64,000 bases of DNA from Blasia pusilla (GCA_050084515.1 CM114272.1:56854001-56918000), one strand, 5' to 3'; positions 35,110-49,170 are shown, counted from the stretch's first letter. Notes: generated by a model from the letters alone, not told the origin. Program-made: numbers and translations.

Positions 35110-37110
35110 TGATGGGTGTTTGTAATTCTTCCATCGAAGGAACATTCACAATAGCTTCAATAGATCTCAATTGAACTAATTTAGCATGTCTTCGCTTTTG
35201 TCCTTAAGCTCTCACAATTTGATGTATATCATGTAATCGTTGCACGTTTGATGATTTGGAAGTCTATAGCACAAACACGAAAGATATTAAAGTCACACAA
35301 CAAATCTAGAGTGTGTACATATGGTTACGATATCATTATGTAATCATATTGCTAAGCATCATTTCATTGGAGATGACAAAGTCGTTGAATGAGTTACAAA
35401 TCGCATATCTTGAAGCGCCCTTCTATTTCTTTGAGATGCAACCCTTCTAGTCTTCTTATATGCAAGCTTCTCTGTTTCCTCCGAAATCCGTATAGAAGAT
35501 GGTGGACTACATGAAATGTGATGATCATGTTCCCCATTAGGTAAAAAGACTACATTGGTGATGTCTGCGAATGGTCTTTTTTCATTCCGCCTCGATGGTT
35601 CCTCTTGAGATTCATGCATCTTGAGACAAAATCAACCATCCGACAAAAATATGTATTTTCAATATATCAAAAAATATTAGAAAAAATAAGAAAAAAATTT
35701 GCAAAAAGTATTAAACTCAAGTCTTGGTACGTGAATATTATATTCTATATTAAAAAATAGAGCAACACATAACTTAAGTTTTTATAAAAATCTGAAATGG
35801 GAAAATCATTCTAACGGGCAATGAGACTCAGCCGTGCTCATCTCACTTGAGTTTTTTTCGCAAATTGTATGACAATCATTAATTTCCCATGACCCCGACC
35901 CGCAACAATCACATACAAATGAATGGCTAGATGCTATAGGGTCCGAGGAAGGGATGCAATCATGTGTGGAATCTGTATCTTCTTCTCCCTCCTTACCTCC
36001 AACTACTCCTTGTGAAATAGAATGATGATTCACCACAGGCGTGGTTAAAATCCTAGATGCACTCTCATCATAACTACAACTCTGATTATTTCTCAAAGGG
36101 CTAATACTAACATTAGGAGCGTTAATCCCATTTTCAAAAATCGGAAATGGTACATAGCTAGGACTTGAAGCCTTATCCCTATTTTCAAAAATTGGCGATG
36201 GAACATAGCCAAGACTTGAAGCATTATTCCTATTTTCAATGATCGGCGATGGAACATACTCTTGACTTGATATTTGTATCACCTCTACGACGTCGACATC
36301 TATAGGTGTATAATCCCTTTCTTGTTCATCGAGAGGAACGTAGAACTCACCATCGCTAAAGCGTAAATCTTCAACACTCATTTATAAAGTATCCTACATT
36401 ATCCATATAATTATTTTAATAAAATAAATACATTAAAATAATAAAAGAAATACTCAATAGAAAAGGATACTAAATCTCCACACCTGAATATTAGAACACA
36501 AGTAGAGAAGACTTACTTTTTTGAGTCACTCCACTCCCAAAGAAATGAAACTTGATCGTTTTGCTCAACTCAGCAATCTCAAACAGACATATCTGAAAAC
36601 AAAACGAAGATGGTTTTTTGATGACTAATTGAATATAAACAATATATATTACTCTTTTGGCTACTTATCTCCAATATCTCGACTATATCATTGAATGTCT
36701 AAATCTGCATAATCCATACGTCTATATTCCAGGTCGAACTCATCACCAACATACCATCCCTCGGAATCATAGAGGGAAGTAGAAGAATATTCCCCATTGT
36801 CAAGATCTTCAAGACCAGGGCAACTATCTATAGAGTAACTCTTATTACTATTGAGAGTAATCAAAATTTCCTCGCCTATTGAGACTTCTCTAACCTCCTC
36901 AATCTCATTGAAACCATTTGAAATAGCAGCACAAAATTTAGAGTCCACATCAAACAATTTTTTTTTCGTTGCGAGCGAGATAATGAAAATCTATGCTCAT
37001 CTCTCTCTACCACATATTCAGGACTTGTAATTATTACAATTTCTTTCACAATTAAAGGCCTCTTGTAGCTCAATGAGAGAGTTGACATGGCGTAAGTTAG
37101 GCTCAATCCG
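35110..37110 (-). pseudogene. Helitron B upstream exons
   Basis: Islands on the minus strand are 37106-36688 (MSLTYAMSTLSLSYKRPLIV, then a frameshifted acidic part ending near 36688), 36381-35806 (191 codons, MSVEDLRFSDGEFYVPLDEQ), 35619-35359 (RNEKRPFADITNVVFLPNG to RVASQRNRRALQDM) and a short one near 35250-35110. The 191-codon frame has three tandem copies of a YVPSPIxENRxxASS unit; Helitron A has two. The acidic and Ser-rich content suggests a disordered segment. Function is unknown and no catalytic motif is seen. Confidence 0.6.
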
Positions 37111-37303
37111 ACACTGCAAATTTAACGAGAGCAGATTAAAATATCAATATAAATTAGATATTTCAAGTAAAAAAAACCTAACTATTTGTATAATTTCATA
37201 AAGCTCACATAAAAAAAGGCTATGATATTTGTAAGAGAACGGGATCCGGACATGGAGAAAACTATTTTCATAGATAAAATCCAGAGGCCCCCCGTTCCCA
37301 ACA

Positions 37304-38050
37304 CACTAGAAGAAATCCCTGGTTTTATGACTAGGTTATATGACTCATATGAGTCATATTTTACATACCACGACTAACAATGACTAACGACTACTTTAGA
37401 CACAAAAGCCAAGTCATATTTGTTTGGCGACTAGGCTAACTAGGATGGTCAGCTTAGGTGGAGGTTGGTATATGACTAGAGGGTGTAGTCATGAGGCCAT
37501 GACTAACACGTCACTCAGATGACGTGGAATAATGACACATCATCAATGACATGGACTATTTAGTGTGATGTGTCACTGATGACATGGACTATTGCTGTGA
37601 CATGTCACTGATGATATGGACTTGAGTACGACTCGTCTAGTCATATGTGTATATTTTTCTAGTTACCACCAACGACTCCTCTAGTCATGGTTGGTGTGCA
37701 AAATTTCAGGATATCCTATCAAAATGCACCAAGTATACTCCATTGAGTTATAGTTGGCAACTCATGTAGTCATTTTATTTTATTGAAATGTTGATATGGA
37801 CTCATGTAGTCATGTACTATGACTAGAAGAGTAGAGTTACATGACTACTATAAAAGAGGACACAACTGGTTTAGTCGTGAAGATATGACTATATGAGTAG
37901 CGGAAATTATATAGCCATTGCAACAGAACTGCATGAGTCATACAATTATGACTAGAGAGAACTTGAAGCTTACTACTTTAGTTTTTGAAGAGTACTGTGC
38001 AAGTTATATTGATATGACTAGTGGGAATATAAATTTTTGATATTTTGGAA
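37304..38050 (+). repeat. CACTA left terminal and subterminal repeats
   Basis: The terminal inverted repeat (37304-37334) is followed by many copies of ATGACTAG, GACTAGAG and AGTCAT in both orientations up to about 38040. A 46-bp tandem unit with GACATGTCACTGATGA and ATGGACT lies at 37530-37625. Such arrays are the binding sites of TNPA-type proteins in En/Spm elements. Confidence 0.75.
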
Positions 38051-38341
38051 TATTTATTATGCCTTTTGAACGATGCAAGAATGAATGGATCTGAATTATT
38101 GAAATCCTCTTTTGAAAACAGATTTTGAGGGGTGGAATGTCACTTAAGAGTAGCTTCCATACACCAAATTACAAAATTAATCATTATTACATGGGGTTAT
38201 CATTCAAAAATAGATAAAAATGCAAATATCAAATATAATAGGGTTTATGATCTCATCTTGAAAGAGCAAGAGAGATTATGTCATCCATGAAAACAAAGTT
38301 ATTGCACCTTAGATAGTTGGGTGCCAAAAGAAAAGACCATT

Positions 38342-41300
38342 CTATTGATTCATCTTTCTCATATGCATCTCTGGCCAGAGCATGCTTGAACCAAGAGCAT
38401 CACCAAATGTTTCCTGTGCAGGTTTGTCTATCAAATTCGGCATCCACAAAGCATGTTCTGGTTCGAACACCTCGTTTAGATCAACCCTCACCACGCCTAA
38501 GGGGATGTCTTTGGCATGGAACTTGTCTCTCCCACCAAAACCTGATATAACTCCTGACCCAAGCACCATCCTACTCAACTTTGGCTTGGTGAGTAATACG
38601 TGATCACCAATTAAGTAGCTAAAAAAATACACAGGCATTTAGTTAGTACCAATTCAAATTCTTTCCACATGCATTTGCACCATTAATCTGAAAATAAAAA
38701 ACTGCTATGATATACCTGTTTGAAAGACCATCCCCATTTCGGAAGATGACGTGAAAAGTTCACAAGTCCTAGACGACCATTTGACTGTCCACAACAAGAA
38801 TTATCAGTGTCGTCATATAAACCTTGAATAGAAGAGGCCATTATAGATGAGATAAATTACCTTAGTTATTTTCTTAGATGGGCCTGATCTGATTTCACTT
38901 TCCTGCTCATTCAAACCATCAGATTGTAGCCTAGACTTCTGTCTTTTGGATGGTGATGATTTGGCTTGGCTATCCATACTCACGTTTTCTGCACATTATG
39001 CACGACAAAGTCCATTGAAGGTTGTAGGAAGAAATGAGTTTTGTTTCGTGGATAGTTTGAAAACTATGCCACAGATAAATTCATTATGCCAAGGATCACA
39101 TACTTACGAGTGATTCGAGTATCACCGTCTGCACTTTCTGTGGAACTTCTCCTTTTGTTGCTCCGTTCTGGCACTTCAACAAACAACCCAAGTATTGAGA
39201 AATGAATTGTAAAACCAGATTCTTCACTTCAACAAGTAATTATATTATACGACCCTACATGTAGTGAAGCTAAACTCTCTACTTACCACCAGATTGTGTA
39301 GTTGGCATTGCCTCTTTTTGTGTGGAGATCTTCCTCTTCCCTAATTTTCCAGTCAGAGCGTTGGTATAGGTTCAACACGACTGTAAGTTACTCAAAACAA
39401 AGAAAGTCAGTTGTGAAATGCTCATGCTTTGGAAAGGACAAGTAGTTATAACCATTGAAAACCAAGGGCGGAAGAATAAGAATGGGCTACCTGATGTGAG
39501 TTTCTCATCTTTTGTTGCATATGGTTGAGAATTGGATGGCGGGGAACTAGAAATCTGGTGTGGTGTTGAAGACACATCCTTTGAAGTAAGTTTGGACACC
39601 ATTTCCATGAGTACACTTAATGCCTTGTTCTCGCTGCGTTCCATCTGCAACTTCACATCATCCAAATCTGCGCTCCACTTCTTTTCCACTTCTTCCAATT
39701 GAATAGTGACTCTAGATTCCACACTGCATATATAATCCAACGATCAATTAGGTACCAAAAAATGTGGTTTTGCAATTACACACTTAGATACAATCATGAT
39801 ACTAACACCATAATTCAACATGATTAAGGATATGATATTAACTCCATGACCCAATCAGATGAAGGTCATAATACTAGCCATGTCAAGCCAACGGGTAAGA
39901 AAAGAGTTAAGCATTTACATTTACCGATGAACTCAATTGTGTGAAACTTGGTTGCTTAGGCAACTCGCTTCTCTCCGTATATTCTAGCCCCGTGCCCAAG
40001 GACTCCTTTGAGGTACGTTGTTGCACCTGCACATGCTCCTTAAATACATAAATTATGAAATTCATGCATGTGAAAGGATTCATTGCAAATATGGAAATGA
40101 AGCAATAATGGAAGTTTTCTACCATTATATAACTTTAGCAAGAAAACTAGGGAATGCCAAGATTACTTACATCAAGTCCATCTAAACCTGCACGGCCGGA
40201 GAAATTTAAAGTCTGGACCTTGGCCCTTGCTCGAGCCATCTTTTCTGCCTTCATTTTTCCTTCCTCGGAGAACCAATAATCTACTAATAGATTCCATGAC
40301 TCCTCATTGGTATCAGGGTGACATGGGACTGCTCGATGAGCCCCATGTAATGTCCAATAGTTCTTGACATTGGATCGCTCGGTTTTCAATAGTTGTGCTA
40401 TTTTTTTCTTCATGAAATCAAGTTAAAGAGATGATGCACCCACATATGTGTATGCCTCAAGGATATGATTACGAGCAAGACCATCATTGATAGAATTCTG
40501 TTTACCAATCTCAATACATGATAAGTCCAAGTACCTCATCACCCATACCTTCAATTCATTTAGCCAAGGCTCATAACCAGAACTCTAGGCGATTGAATAC
40601 CATTTGGCATGAGCTCACATCTAGGTTTTAAGTTTTGCTCCTTCCTAATGGAGACATCATGAGTCCACAAATCACGCTTTGTGCGACTCCGCGCTCTCCT
40701 ACAAATATACCACCATCCCAATTCTCAGATATAAAAAATATAGGGCCGACAATTATAAACTCACCAAATCATAATTATGTTGAACTATATTAACTATAAG
40801 ACCAACTTATACTAGTAACAATTTCACACCTTTCATAATACAACAACCTATTTTAGTATAAATTTGCAAACTTGGAACCAAGTGAGAAGTCACCTTTAGA
40901 TGCACCTACTTATGGGTCAAATTTTTGATGGGCTTGGTGTTATGCAAGATTGAGACCTACTACAAAGTATAATTCATCATCCGTATTTCGTTGGCCAATG
41001 GAGGTACCAATGGTGTTGGGGGCAGCGGTTGGGATGGCCCATGTCCCTTGTGTCCACAAAAGAAATACAATTAACTAGTTAGACTTCCAATTAATTGAAT
41101 TCCGTGTGCAAAACAAGAAAGAAAGAATAGTAAGCCCGCTTACCCATGGGGTGGGATGTTCATGGATGATTGAGCTCCATTGGTCCATGGTGGCTGAAAT
41201 TGACTTCCATAACCCATCGGTGATTGCATCATCATTGGTACCCACCACGGCATCTGGGTTTGTGCCCATGGGGGTGGATGAGGGGGATATGCTTGCGAAG

Positions 41301-42225
41301 GCATTATGGGTTGTGATGGAGTTCCATCCATGGGCTGCACATGCAAGTAAATGGATGAATAAACTAAACTAGAGACCATTTGATGAGCAAAGATTAGTGA
41401 AGTCATAATGACAGGCTTCTACCACTCAATTTATTACATACCAATCATACATATAGAGATAGTTGAATATTCCTCCATGTGTACAATTACATTACCGCAT
41501 CGTTTGTATTGGTGGAATTTCGTACACTTCCTTGTTTGGATGGTTCGATTGGACGCTCCTTCAAAACAGACATTTCGTTGTGAGTTAACACAGTTGTCAT
41601 AATTCTGAAATCTGAAGAGAATAGCAAAACAACAAGATGTGAAGAGAAAGTACCCTCCCATCCTCCAGCCACAAGTCTTCATCCTCTTCAGTCCCCAAGA
41701 AGTCCATCTCTAGGAGTGGATTATAATAGGGGTCTTTGGAATCACTATCTGAACAATCTTTTCGAATCTCCTCGGGGATTACACTTTGGTTAGTGGCCTT
41801 CTCCTCCAACCGTAAGCTGCGTCTTTGTGGAAGGGAAGGATTCCAAAATGGCAAAGGCTTGCGCTCCTTCACAACCCTTGGAGCAACAAACCTTCAAAAT
41901 ATGATCACACAAATTTTGTCATATTTTCTAATGTACAACCACTATATGAACATGATACACTTGACCAAATAAAGCAAAAGAAAAAGATTATCCAAGATCA
42001 TACTTACCAATCCTTCAACCCACCAAACAACTCCGCCTCTTTGGCCTTTCTCTCTTTCACTCTACGATTCCTTTCTTCTTCGTATGGATTAGGACTTTGT
42101 TGAATATTATCTATACCATCCCAAGATGAACTTTGATTGGATTCCACGTTCTCTTCAGTCATATCAGGTACACCGTTCCAAGCGCCTCCCTCCCTCTGTA
42201 GACGACAAGTTAGCAAGAATAACAC
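38342..42225 (-). pseudogene. TNPA-like CACTA accessory protein gene, intron-bearing
   Basis: Read from high to low, coding islands are 42225-42004 (acidic/basic, ending KERKAKEAELFGGLKDW), 41872-41597, 41406-41140 (Pro/Met/Gln-rich), 40413-40147 (EESWNLLVDYWFSEEGKMKA, then ARARAK), 40125-39907, 39740-39500 (coiled coil near VEKKWSADLDDVKLQMERSE) and 38638-38342 (LGVVRVDLNEVF and LGSSMLWPE). The order matches the second protein of plant CACTA elements: a Transposase_24-like DNA-binding part, then a coiled coil, then the conserved C-terminal VxVD...P..WP block. Gaps look like introns. Whether the whole gene is intact is unclear; the region around 40500-40900 has no open frame. Confidence 0.6.
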
Positions 42226-42391
42226 CTAACTTGACGGCAATTCGAGAGTTCTACTTGTTGCCGTAGAGTTTCATTCCATTATGCCCAACAACACCAGAAT
42301 TCACTTACATCCTCGTAACAAAATTCAATTATTTGAATCATACAAAAAAAAAACACAATGATGAGTACCAAAGAAACAACTATGAATTAAT

Positions 42392-45300
42392 CTAATCTGA
42401 TTCTGAGTTATTAGAGTCTGAATCAACATCTTCTATCATATCGCATACATGGATTATTGGCACATGTTGCACATCCACTCTAGCAGTTTCCATCTCTGCA
42501 TCACTTAGGACTCTAGCTCCTAAGGTACTTGCATCTGGTAGATTCCCTAGTTCCATGCATGTGGCATGGAAGGTGGGCAAAACATTACAAGCTCCATCTA
42601 GCGACTCTAAGTCATCAAAATAAACTCTCCGAGCTCTAGCTTCCTTCCTCATTACCACTTTCCATCCTCCACCTCATCGGCATCTCCATAAAACACTTGT
42701 TGCACTTGTGATGGGAAAACAAATGGTGGTGATCTAATGGCTCGCATGACCTCAAGTTGGCCAACAGAAAACCCTCCTTATCTAATTTCATGGATCCTAC
42801 TCTTGAATCCCAATTTTCTTTAACCACCGCCCTCGCATTAGTATTATGGGTTGTTCTACAACCCCATAATCAAGTAAGAGAATATCAACCAACACCCCAA
42901 CGTATGAGTATAGACAATTCTGGTTGGAACTTTTTTCATCAACAAAATCGCACCTATTCCACTATCATAAGTGGAGAAGGGTGTCGCACCACTTGGCCCT
43001 TCTACCCGAAGTGGTTTCGTGAGGCTTTCATACTCTTGAATGACAATGCCCTACTATTAGGAGGTATAGCTAACGATAGTAGGTGAGCATCGGAGCTTTT
43101 GAGTTGTCAATTGCATCCTGTGTAATGGCAAGGCTTAATCCACTTTTCAAAAGGAATGTCTCTAACATGACTGATATTTCTGTTCAATAACAATGTTAAT
43201 GGTATTAGTACATTCTTTTGTATTAAATGTGTCAATACCAAAATAATATACACTTTGAGAGTCCGAATCAGTAATTCACATAACTATAACCTTGAAAAGC
43301 ATATATTGGAGAGTTTTACCTTTGCCAATAAACCATGACCTCATATTATGCAACACATAATGATGTGCTAAGTTGATCATCTCTCGCGAAAAGTCGAACT
43401 CGGAGTGCTGCACCTTCTAGCTCCTCACCAACGACCCCTCTTCCTCCCCATCATCCCACACTCGCGCCCCCACGTCTTCAAACCTTTTCATATACTACGG
43501 TCCACAAACCCTAATGCCTCGTCCTTCACATACCCTTCTACCATACACCCCTCGGGTCTAGCTTTAGACCGTATATATTTCTTCATGTACCCCATATATC
43601 GCTCCATTGGATACATCCATCGACATGCCTCTTGGCCCACACATGTCCAACTCTTCTACGACATGAATCAACAAATGTGTCATCACGTCGAAGAAAGATG
43701 GAGGGAAGTGCATTTCAAACAGACAAAGGGTTATGGCAGTCTCTTCCAAGAGTTTGTCAAATAAAGCTGGATCATACACCTTTGTACACACCATTCTAAA
43801 AATGCCGGATAATCTAATAACCACCATTCTCACGTGGTCTTTCAAAAGACCACGGATGCAATAAGGAAGGACTTGCTAAATGAAGACATGGTAATCATGT
43901 GATTTCATATTGCCCAATTTTCGATTAACCACATGCTTGGAGAGTTCTCCACATTATCCAGATGGCACTTTCAAGTTTTGAATCCTCGAAAGGAAAGTGT
44001 TCAAGTCATGGGGAGATAGACAATAATCGGAAACTGGTTTAAGCAAAACTTGGGGTTTACTAGGATGGGGTTGCAACCACAAATGGGATCGAATCCCACG
44101 GGCCTCCAGATCTCTCCTTACTTTCACAGTATCTTTCACTCCAAATAAGGTCTTGACTAGATTCTCAACGATATTCTTCTCAAGGTGCATTACATCTAAC
44201 GTATGGCGTATAAGCAAATTCTGATTGTATCGTCAAGGAATCATGGACATCTCACAACTTCAACATGATAGCTAATATTCACAATCAAATCAAACAAAAG
44301 CTATCCTCCTCTATAGCCACTATTTCATAACATAAAGAATGGATAATACAGAGAAGGAGCAGGATACTCGCCAATATGGCAAACGAATATAGTATACTCA
44401 GCCTTTTCACCCCAGATTCTCTTGTAGGGATCAGAGGGCCATCTTCTCGACCCCCACTCTCATCATATGCATGTTTTTCATTCGCCCATCCAATAATCTC
44501 TCTGGAAAGTAGTCTAGGCACGCGTGGTCTAAGTTCTGCACTCCCGTTGAAGTGAGATCCATACCTGCGGGTCCTCCATGGATGGCTCAATGGGAGATAT
44601 CGACGATGACAACCGTATATGGGCTTGCCACAAGACTTTGAAAAATCAGAATCCACTCGAGGCCCGCGATATAGTACATCCTAATTTTCCACCATGGCTC
44701 GCCTTGACTATAGTTCCGTATGCCGGGTAATCATTTATGGTCCATAGTAAGGTAGCCCTGAACATGAAGTTCCAACTTCCGCCTACCTTCCGGACGTCAT
44801 AAAATTGAACCCCTTTCCACAATTCTTGGAACTCTTCCACTAGAGGAAGCAAGTATGTGTCTATGTTTTTCCCATTTACACTTTCCTTTCGTGGTATGAT
44901 CAAAGAGAGCATCACAAAGAATTTTTTTGTCTGGAGCTAGGGAGGCAAGTTATAATTAACAAGAAGCACGGGCCATGTTGACCACGAACTCGACTTGTCT
45001 GAAAATGGATTCACTCCGTCCAAAGCTAGCCCAAACTTGCAATTCCTCTTCTCCTCGGCAAAGTCCGGATATAAGTTGTCCATGTGGCGCCATGACTTGC
45101 AATCAGCTGTATGTCTTACTAAGCTATCCTTGCTCTGATTCAAGGGGGCCCATGTTAACAATTCAGACAACGTCTTGCATCTAAACATACGTCTCATCCG
45201 AGGTATGACAGAAAATGCCTTAATACCTTACATGGTACCAACGTTCTACCCACCGTCCGAACCTTGGTTTCCCACATAATGGACAGATCTCACTTCAGCC

Positions 45301-46163
45301 AAATCACCCCGAATAAAACACATCCACCGACACGATGGATATTGTTGTAACCTAAGCCTAGTTTACCAATGAGTTTTTTTGCTACATAATAACTCGGTGG
45401 CACCAAGTTCCCTACTGGTAGGACCAACTTACAAAGGAGTTTCAGAAATTCGTCAATAGCTACATTTGGGACGCCATGGGTGGTTTGAATGTTAAATAGT
45501 AACATGACAAAAGCCAAAACAGATGTTTTTTTCAGAGGGAACAAGGGTCTGCAAGCTTTAGCAAGCTCCTCATATTCATCTCCATGATTGAATGGTGGTT
45601 CTTCGCTTGATATTCCTGTTCGTAATTCATCACATGAGAGAGATGTCTCTTCGATTTCATCCTCGTGTATATGGTCGTATTTCTGGAAAATATCATTGAG
45701 CATTTTATGAACGTCAATGTGCTCGTCTATATCCGCCATGGAAGATCTCTCCTTCCATCCACATGGAAGGTGGGGGCGACTCCATTGTCTTATCCTCTTG
45801 GCTTCTTTTTTCAGCAAGATCATGCATAAGTCACTCCTCATCTGAAGAGTCCCATCCATCCCTAGATTTTGGCACTCGACAAAGTGCCGAGCGTCCATTT
45901 TTTCTCAAATGTGCTTCCACCTTGCCGATGGACAACGTAGACCCACCCTTACAGTCATTGCACGGACACCGCAATCTTTTACAACCGAGTACACTAGCAC
46001 GTGTGCTTTCCCGTTGCCACAACTTGGAATCATGTGCCTTTACTCTAACTGGGTGGTTCAAATCCATTCTAAAGGGATTGGAAGTAGATTCCCGCAAACT
46101 GTGAATTGAAACATTCCAAACACATCCAAAACCATGACATCTTGCCTCAATAACAAATTCCAT
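42392..46163 (-). pseudogene. TNP2-type CACTA transposase, frame-broken
   Basis: This is the DDE-type transposase of CACTA elements. Islands from high to low: 46163-45831, the transposase-associated domain (RLRCPCNDCKGG, VEAHLRKNG); 45898-45290 (SYYVAKKLIGKLGLGYNNIH); 45197-44937 (LALDGVNPFSDKSSSWSTWP, VNYNLPP); 44915-44646 (YLLPLVEEFQELWKGVQFYD, FRATLLWTINDYPAYG); 44656-44285 (CHRRYLPLSHPWR); 44217-43954 (HTLDVMHLEKNIVENLVKTL); 43845-43400, the DUF4218 domain (FPPSFFDVMTHLLIH; the following YMGYMKKYI is in another frame); and 43086-42392, DUF4216-like with an acidic tail ending at TAA. The span of 3.8 kb fits the family. At least five frameshifts or unspliced breaks separate the islands. Confidence 0.8.
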
Positions 46164-47169
46164 AAACCATGGCTGGCTGAGCTATCATCTGAATGCATAC
46201 TCACGTGAAGTCAAGACAAGTATGATAAGGCACGTATACCTAACCTGGTTCTTATCTCGATGGAGATCTCAATCATCACTAACAATCCTCACCGATGCGG
46301 TCCAATGCTTCCAACGACATTCCTGAATGACAATTGTAACACACCCAAATTCAGATAATGACTCAGTCCTTTGATATGTACACTTTATCATGGCCCTCGT
46401 CTAATAAATGTTTCCAGCGAATCAGTCTTTGATGAATGCACAAGAGAACTGAACCGAGACATAATCTATATGCCCCTTTCCTTAGTTGGGATCTTTTGTC
46501 CGATTGGAAATTGGTAAAACATAACTCGAATGATTATTCATGTTTATCTATTGAGCTTTCGCTTCAAAGAATGAGTTGGTTTCATCAATATCTAGTTTAA
46601 TGCTCTACATTTAATCATGCGACTCGGTTGGAAACTTTAACTTTTGTTTCAGGAGAAATTGGTGGAAATCTTGAGTAATACGTGTAATAGAGTGAAGGGC
46701 CATGAAGACGAGGTGAGTAGACTACTTTTGAGGACACAAATCCCAATCAATCTTTCCGCATGAAGTAGTTCTACTTGGACGCTTAAGATGAAGTAGTTCC
46801 CAAGAATTGACGCTTAATATTTCTCTGAATAGACAAGAATTAGGCGCAGCATTTTTCAATCTATCACTCGGACCAGCGCTCCCGTTCCGGACTTTACAGG
46901 GACATAGCTCGAAAGGGTAAAATGATTTACATGATTCTATAGCGCTGATGTCATGTGTTTTGGGCAAAGCGCAAATGCAGTCGCCATTCCGAGAAGGAAA
47001 GAGAGAGTGAGGTAGTAGAATCTGAGCTCAAGAGAGTTAATGCACACTCAAGAGCAGCTCCGTGTAGCTCACAAAGACGCGACTCACGATAAAGGACAGA
47101 TGGTCCGAGTGCACATGACTGGTGTGACTTCGGTCCTCGACGTGGGCATGCGGATGATGGGCAAGGTGA
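46164..47169. other. CACTA interior upstream of TNP2, no gene recognised
   Basis: This probably contains the promoter of the minus-strand transposase gene. Open frames of 80-98 codons occur on both strands but show no family features. The part from about 46970 may already belong to the captured host fragment. Confidence 0.35.
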
Positions 47170-49170
47170 AACAAGACGTAACACCCTTGAAGTGGAGAAT
47201 GAAGAATTATACAAAGAATGTTTCATACCCTAAAACACCTTCACCTGGTCTACCATCGAACGAGCTTCTCAAGCAAGAGAGCGGGTCCAAAGCACTCGGA
47301 TCATCAAGAAAATTCTCAAAGCACAACCGACTTTAATTGTTGGCATCTGAACAAAGAATTGGTAGCAGATCTTAGAAGCACAATCAAAGAGACTCAGAAC
47401 GTCGGTTAGAATTGGAACAGAGACATTCCAAACATGAGTCGAGTTACAAAATAAATTAGCAAACATTCAGGCCGTGAGTCTCGAACTTCAAAAGAAGATA
47501 GTACTCCTGCAAGAGTCGCTACAAGAGCAAGTCGGATCAGTCTAATGAGCAAAGAACTTGCGCCCAACGTAAACAGAGGGCTTCTTTGAAAGTGCTGAAC
47601 GACTCTACAAATGAACTTCAGAGTGAGTCAAGCGTGCCAATGAACAAGTTGAAATGTTGAAGGAGCAAAATCACTCGTTGTCCGAGATCACAGAGCGAAT
47701 CTTTGAAATTAAGGCGATGCTAGCACGTCGCAGAGCAAGTGTACTATAATGCAAGCCGAGACTATTCTATTATCCTGATTGCAATGGTTGATTGCCTTGG
47801 CAAGGTGGGCAATTTCAGTGCGTCGCATGAAATCTATTTTTACAGATGAAAGAGAAGGGCTATTCGTTGGACGTGGTTTTCTACACAAGAATGATTGATA
47901 TTTGTGGGAAGTGTGGTTACTATGAAAAAGCCGTTGAGTTCTATGATGAAATGCGTAGAAGGTTGAGTGGAGCCAAATATATTTACTTATAACACTCTCA
48001 TCAATTGCTTGGGAAAATATGGCAATCATACTGCTGCTCACCACTGTTTTGTGAGATGCAAGCTGGCGTGGTTGTGAGCCTAATATAGTCACTTACAACA
48101 CCCTCATAGATCTTTACTCTAAGGCAAGCAAACCGTAACTTAGCATGGAAATCTTCAAGAGCTACAAGCGCCTTCCGGTATCCAGCCGGACTCGGGTACT
48201 TTCATCACAATGATGGAAACTCTCAATCAAGTCGGGCAAGTACAAGAAGTTGAGAATATGTTCGAAGATGAAGGAAGTGGGCATGATGTCAGGGCTTCAA
48301 AGATACAATATATCTTGATTGATATGTGGGGCAAAGGGTAACATTGAGAAGCTAAGTTTTCGGCACAAGGACTTATTAGAGAGGACTCACGTCTACCCTA
48401 AATCCTAGACTACGTCACTCTTAAAAGCATGATATCTACTTATTTAAGAGTGCATATGTATGATGTTGTGAAAATAGTCATTGATACTATGTCCACATTG
48501 GGCATCGTAGTTGACTCTAGCATGAGTGCAATACTCCTTCAACATTGCTCAGGCTAGAACACCAGGAACATGTGGATGATGGTCTCCGAGTGTGCTAGCA
48601 AACACGAGACACCATGCTTATGCCTTTGTAATCACCGATTGGATCTCAAAGTGAGGACATCACAAAGATATTGTGAACGCTTCTTTGATTCTTTGCCATC
48701 GAAGAGAAGGATGGTAAATTAATGTTCCTTGATGCTTTGATCATGTTCCTCCACAATCTCGGCCGCAAAGTGGAAGCTGTGGGTGTGTCTGGGACTATCT
48801 TCGTTAGCCATGACTTCTTTCCTCAAGTCGTTACCATACAAACTACACCTAGTCATTGGTTTATGGACTTTCATACCATGTTAGTTGGGAGAGCATTAGT
48901 TGCCCTCACAAGGACGTTAGCCACATTCAGGGGATGCTATGATTACGACTTAACTCGCACTGCAGATCAGGTCTTTATTATTAGTGGTGGGGCAAAGGAA
49001 GGAAGTGGTGCTGGATGTTCACAGTCAAACAAGCTGTCCAAGAGAAGTTGTATGCCCTCCGATCTCCTTTCTATGTGAGTGGGATGAACTTGGGTTGCTT
49101 TTTTTTGCGAAGGGGAACGTTTTCTTGATTGGGTGCAACAACTTACTCGACTAAGCTACCACTATGGATA
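47170..49170 (+). pseudogene. Captured PPR-SMR gene fragment inside the CACTA element
   Basis: Three parts lie in order. 47170-47720 encodes broken coiled coil (RANEQVEMLKEQNHSLSEIT). 47757-48420 encodes degenerate 35-residue PPR units: DYSIILIAMVDCLGKVGNF, YSLDVVFYTRMIDICGKCGY, TYNTLINCLGKYGN, CEPNIVTYNTLIDLYSKA, IQPDSGTFITMMETLNQVGQ. 48720-49170 encodes an SMR-type C-terminus (FLDALIMFLHNLGRK, MDFHTMLVGRALVALTRTL, then a frame-shifted AVQEKLYALRSPFY). PPR-SMR proteins act in plastids on RNA and on plastid gene expression. At least five frameshifts and several stops show that this is a dead copy. It runs opposite to the transposase genes, as expected of captured host DNA. Confidence 0.75.

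Larger units (their letters stand above)
29390..37303 (-). mobile_element. Helitron B, 3' part (coding), minus strand
   Basis: Reading from high to low coordinates, this segment has the same order as Helitron A: upstream exons (37110-35110), Cys/His-rich N-terminus (34847-33329), Rep (33237-31358), linker and helicase (31263-29390). The upper boundary is the insertion point of the CACTA element, where ACA (37301-37303) is one half of the target duplication; the Helitron continues at 53415. The lower boundary is the last helicase motif. I could not find the CTAA end and hairpin seen in Helitron A between 28940 and 29390, so the 3' terminus is lost or diverged. Confidence 0.75.
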
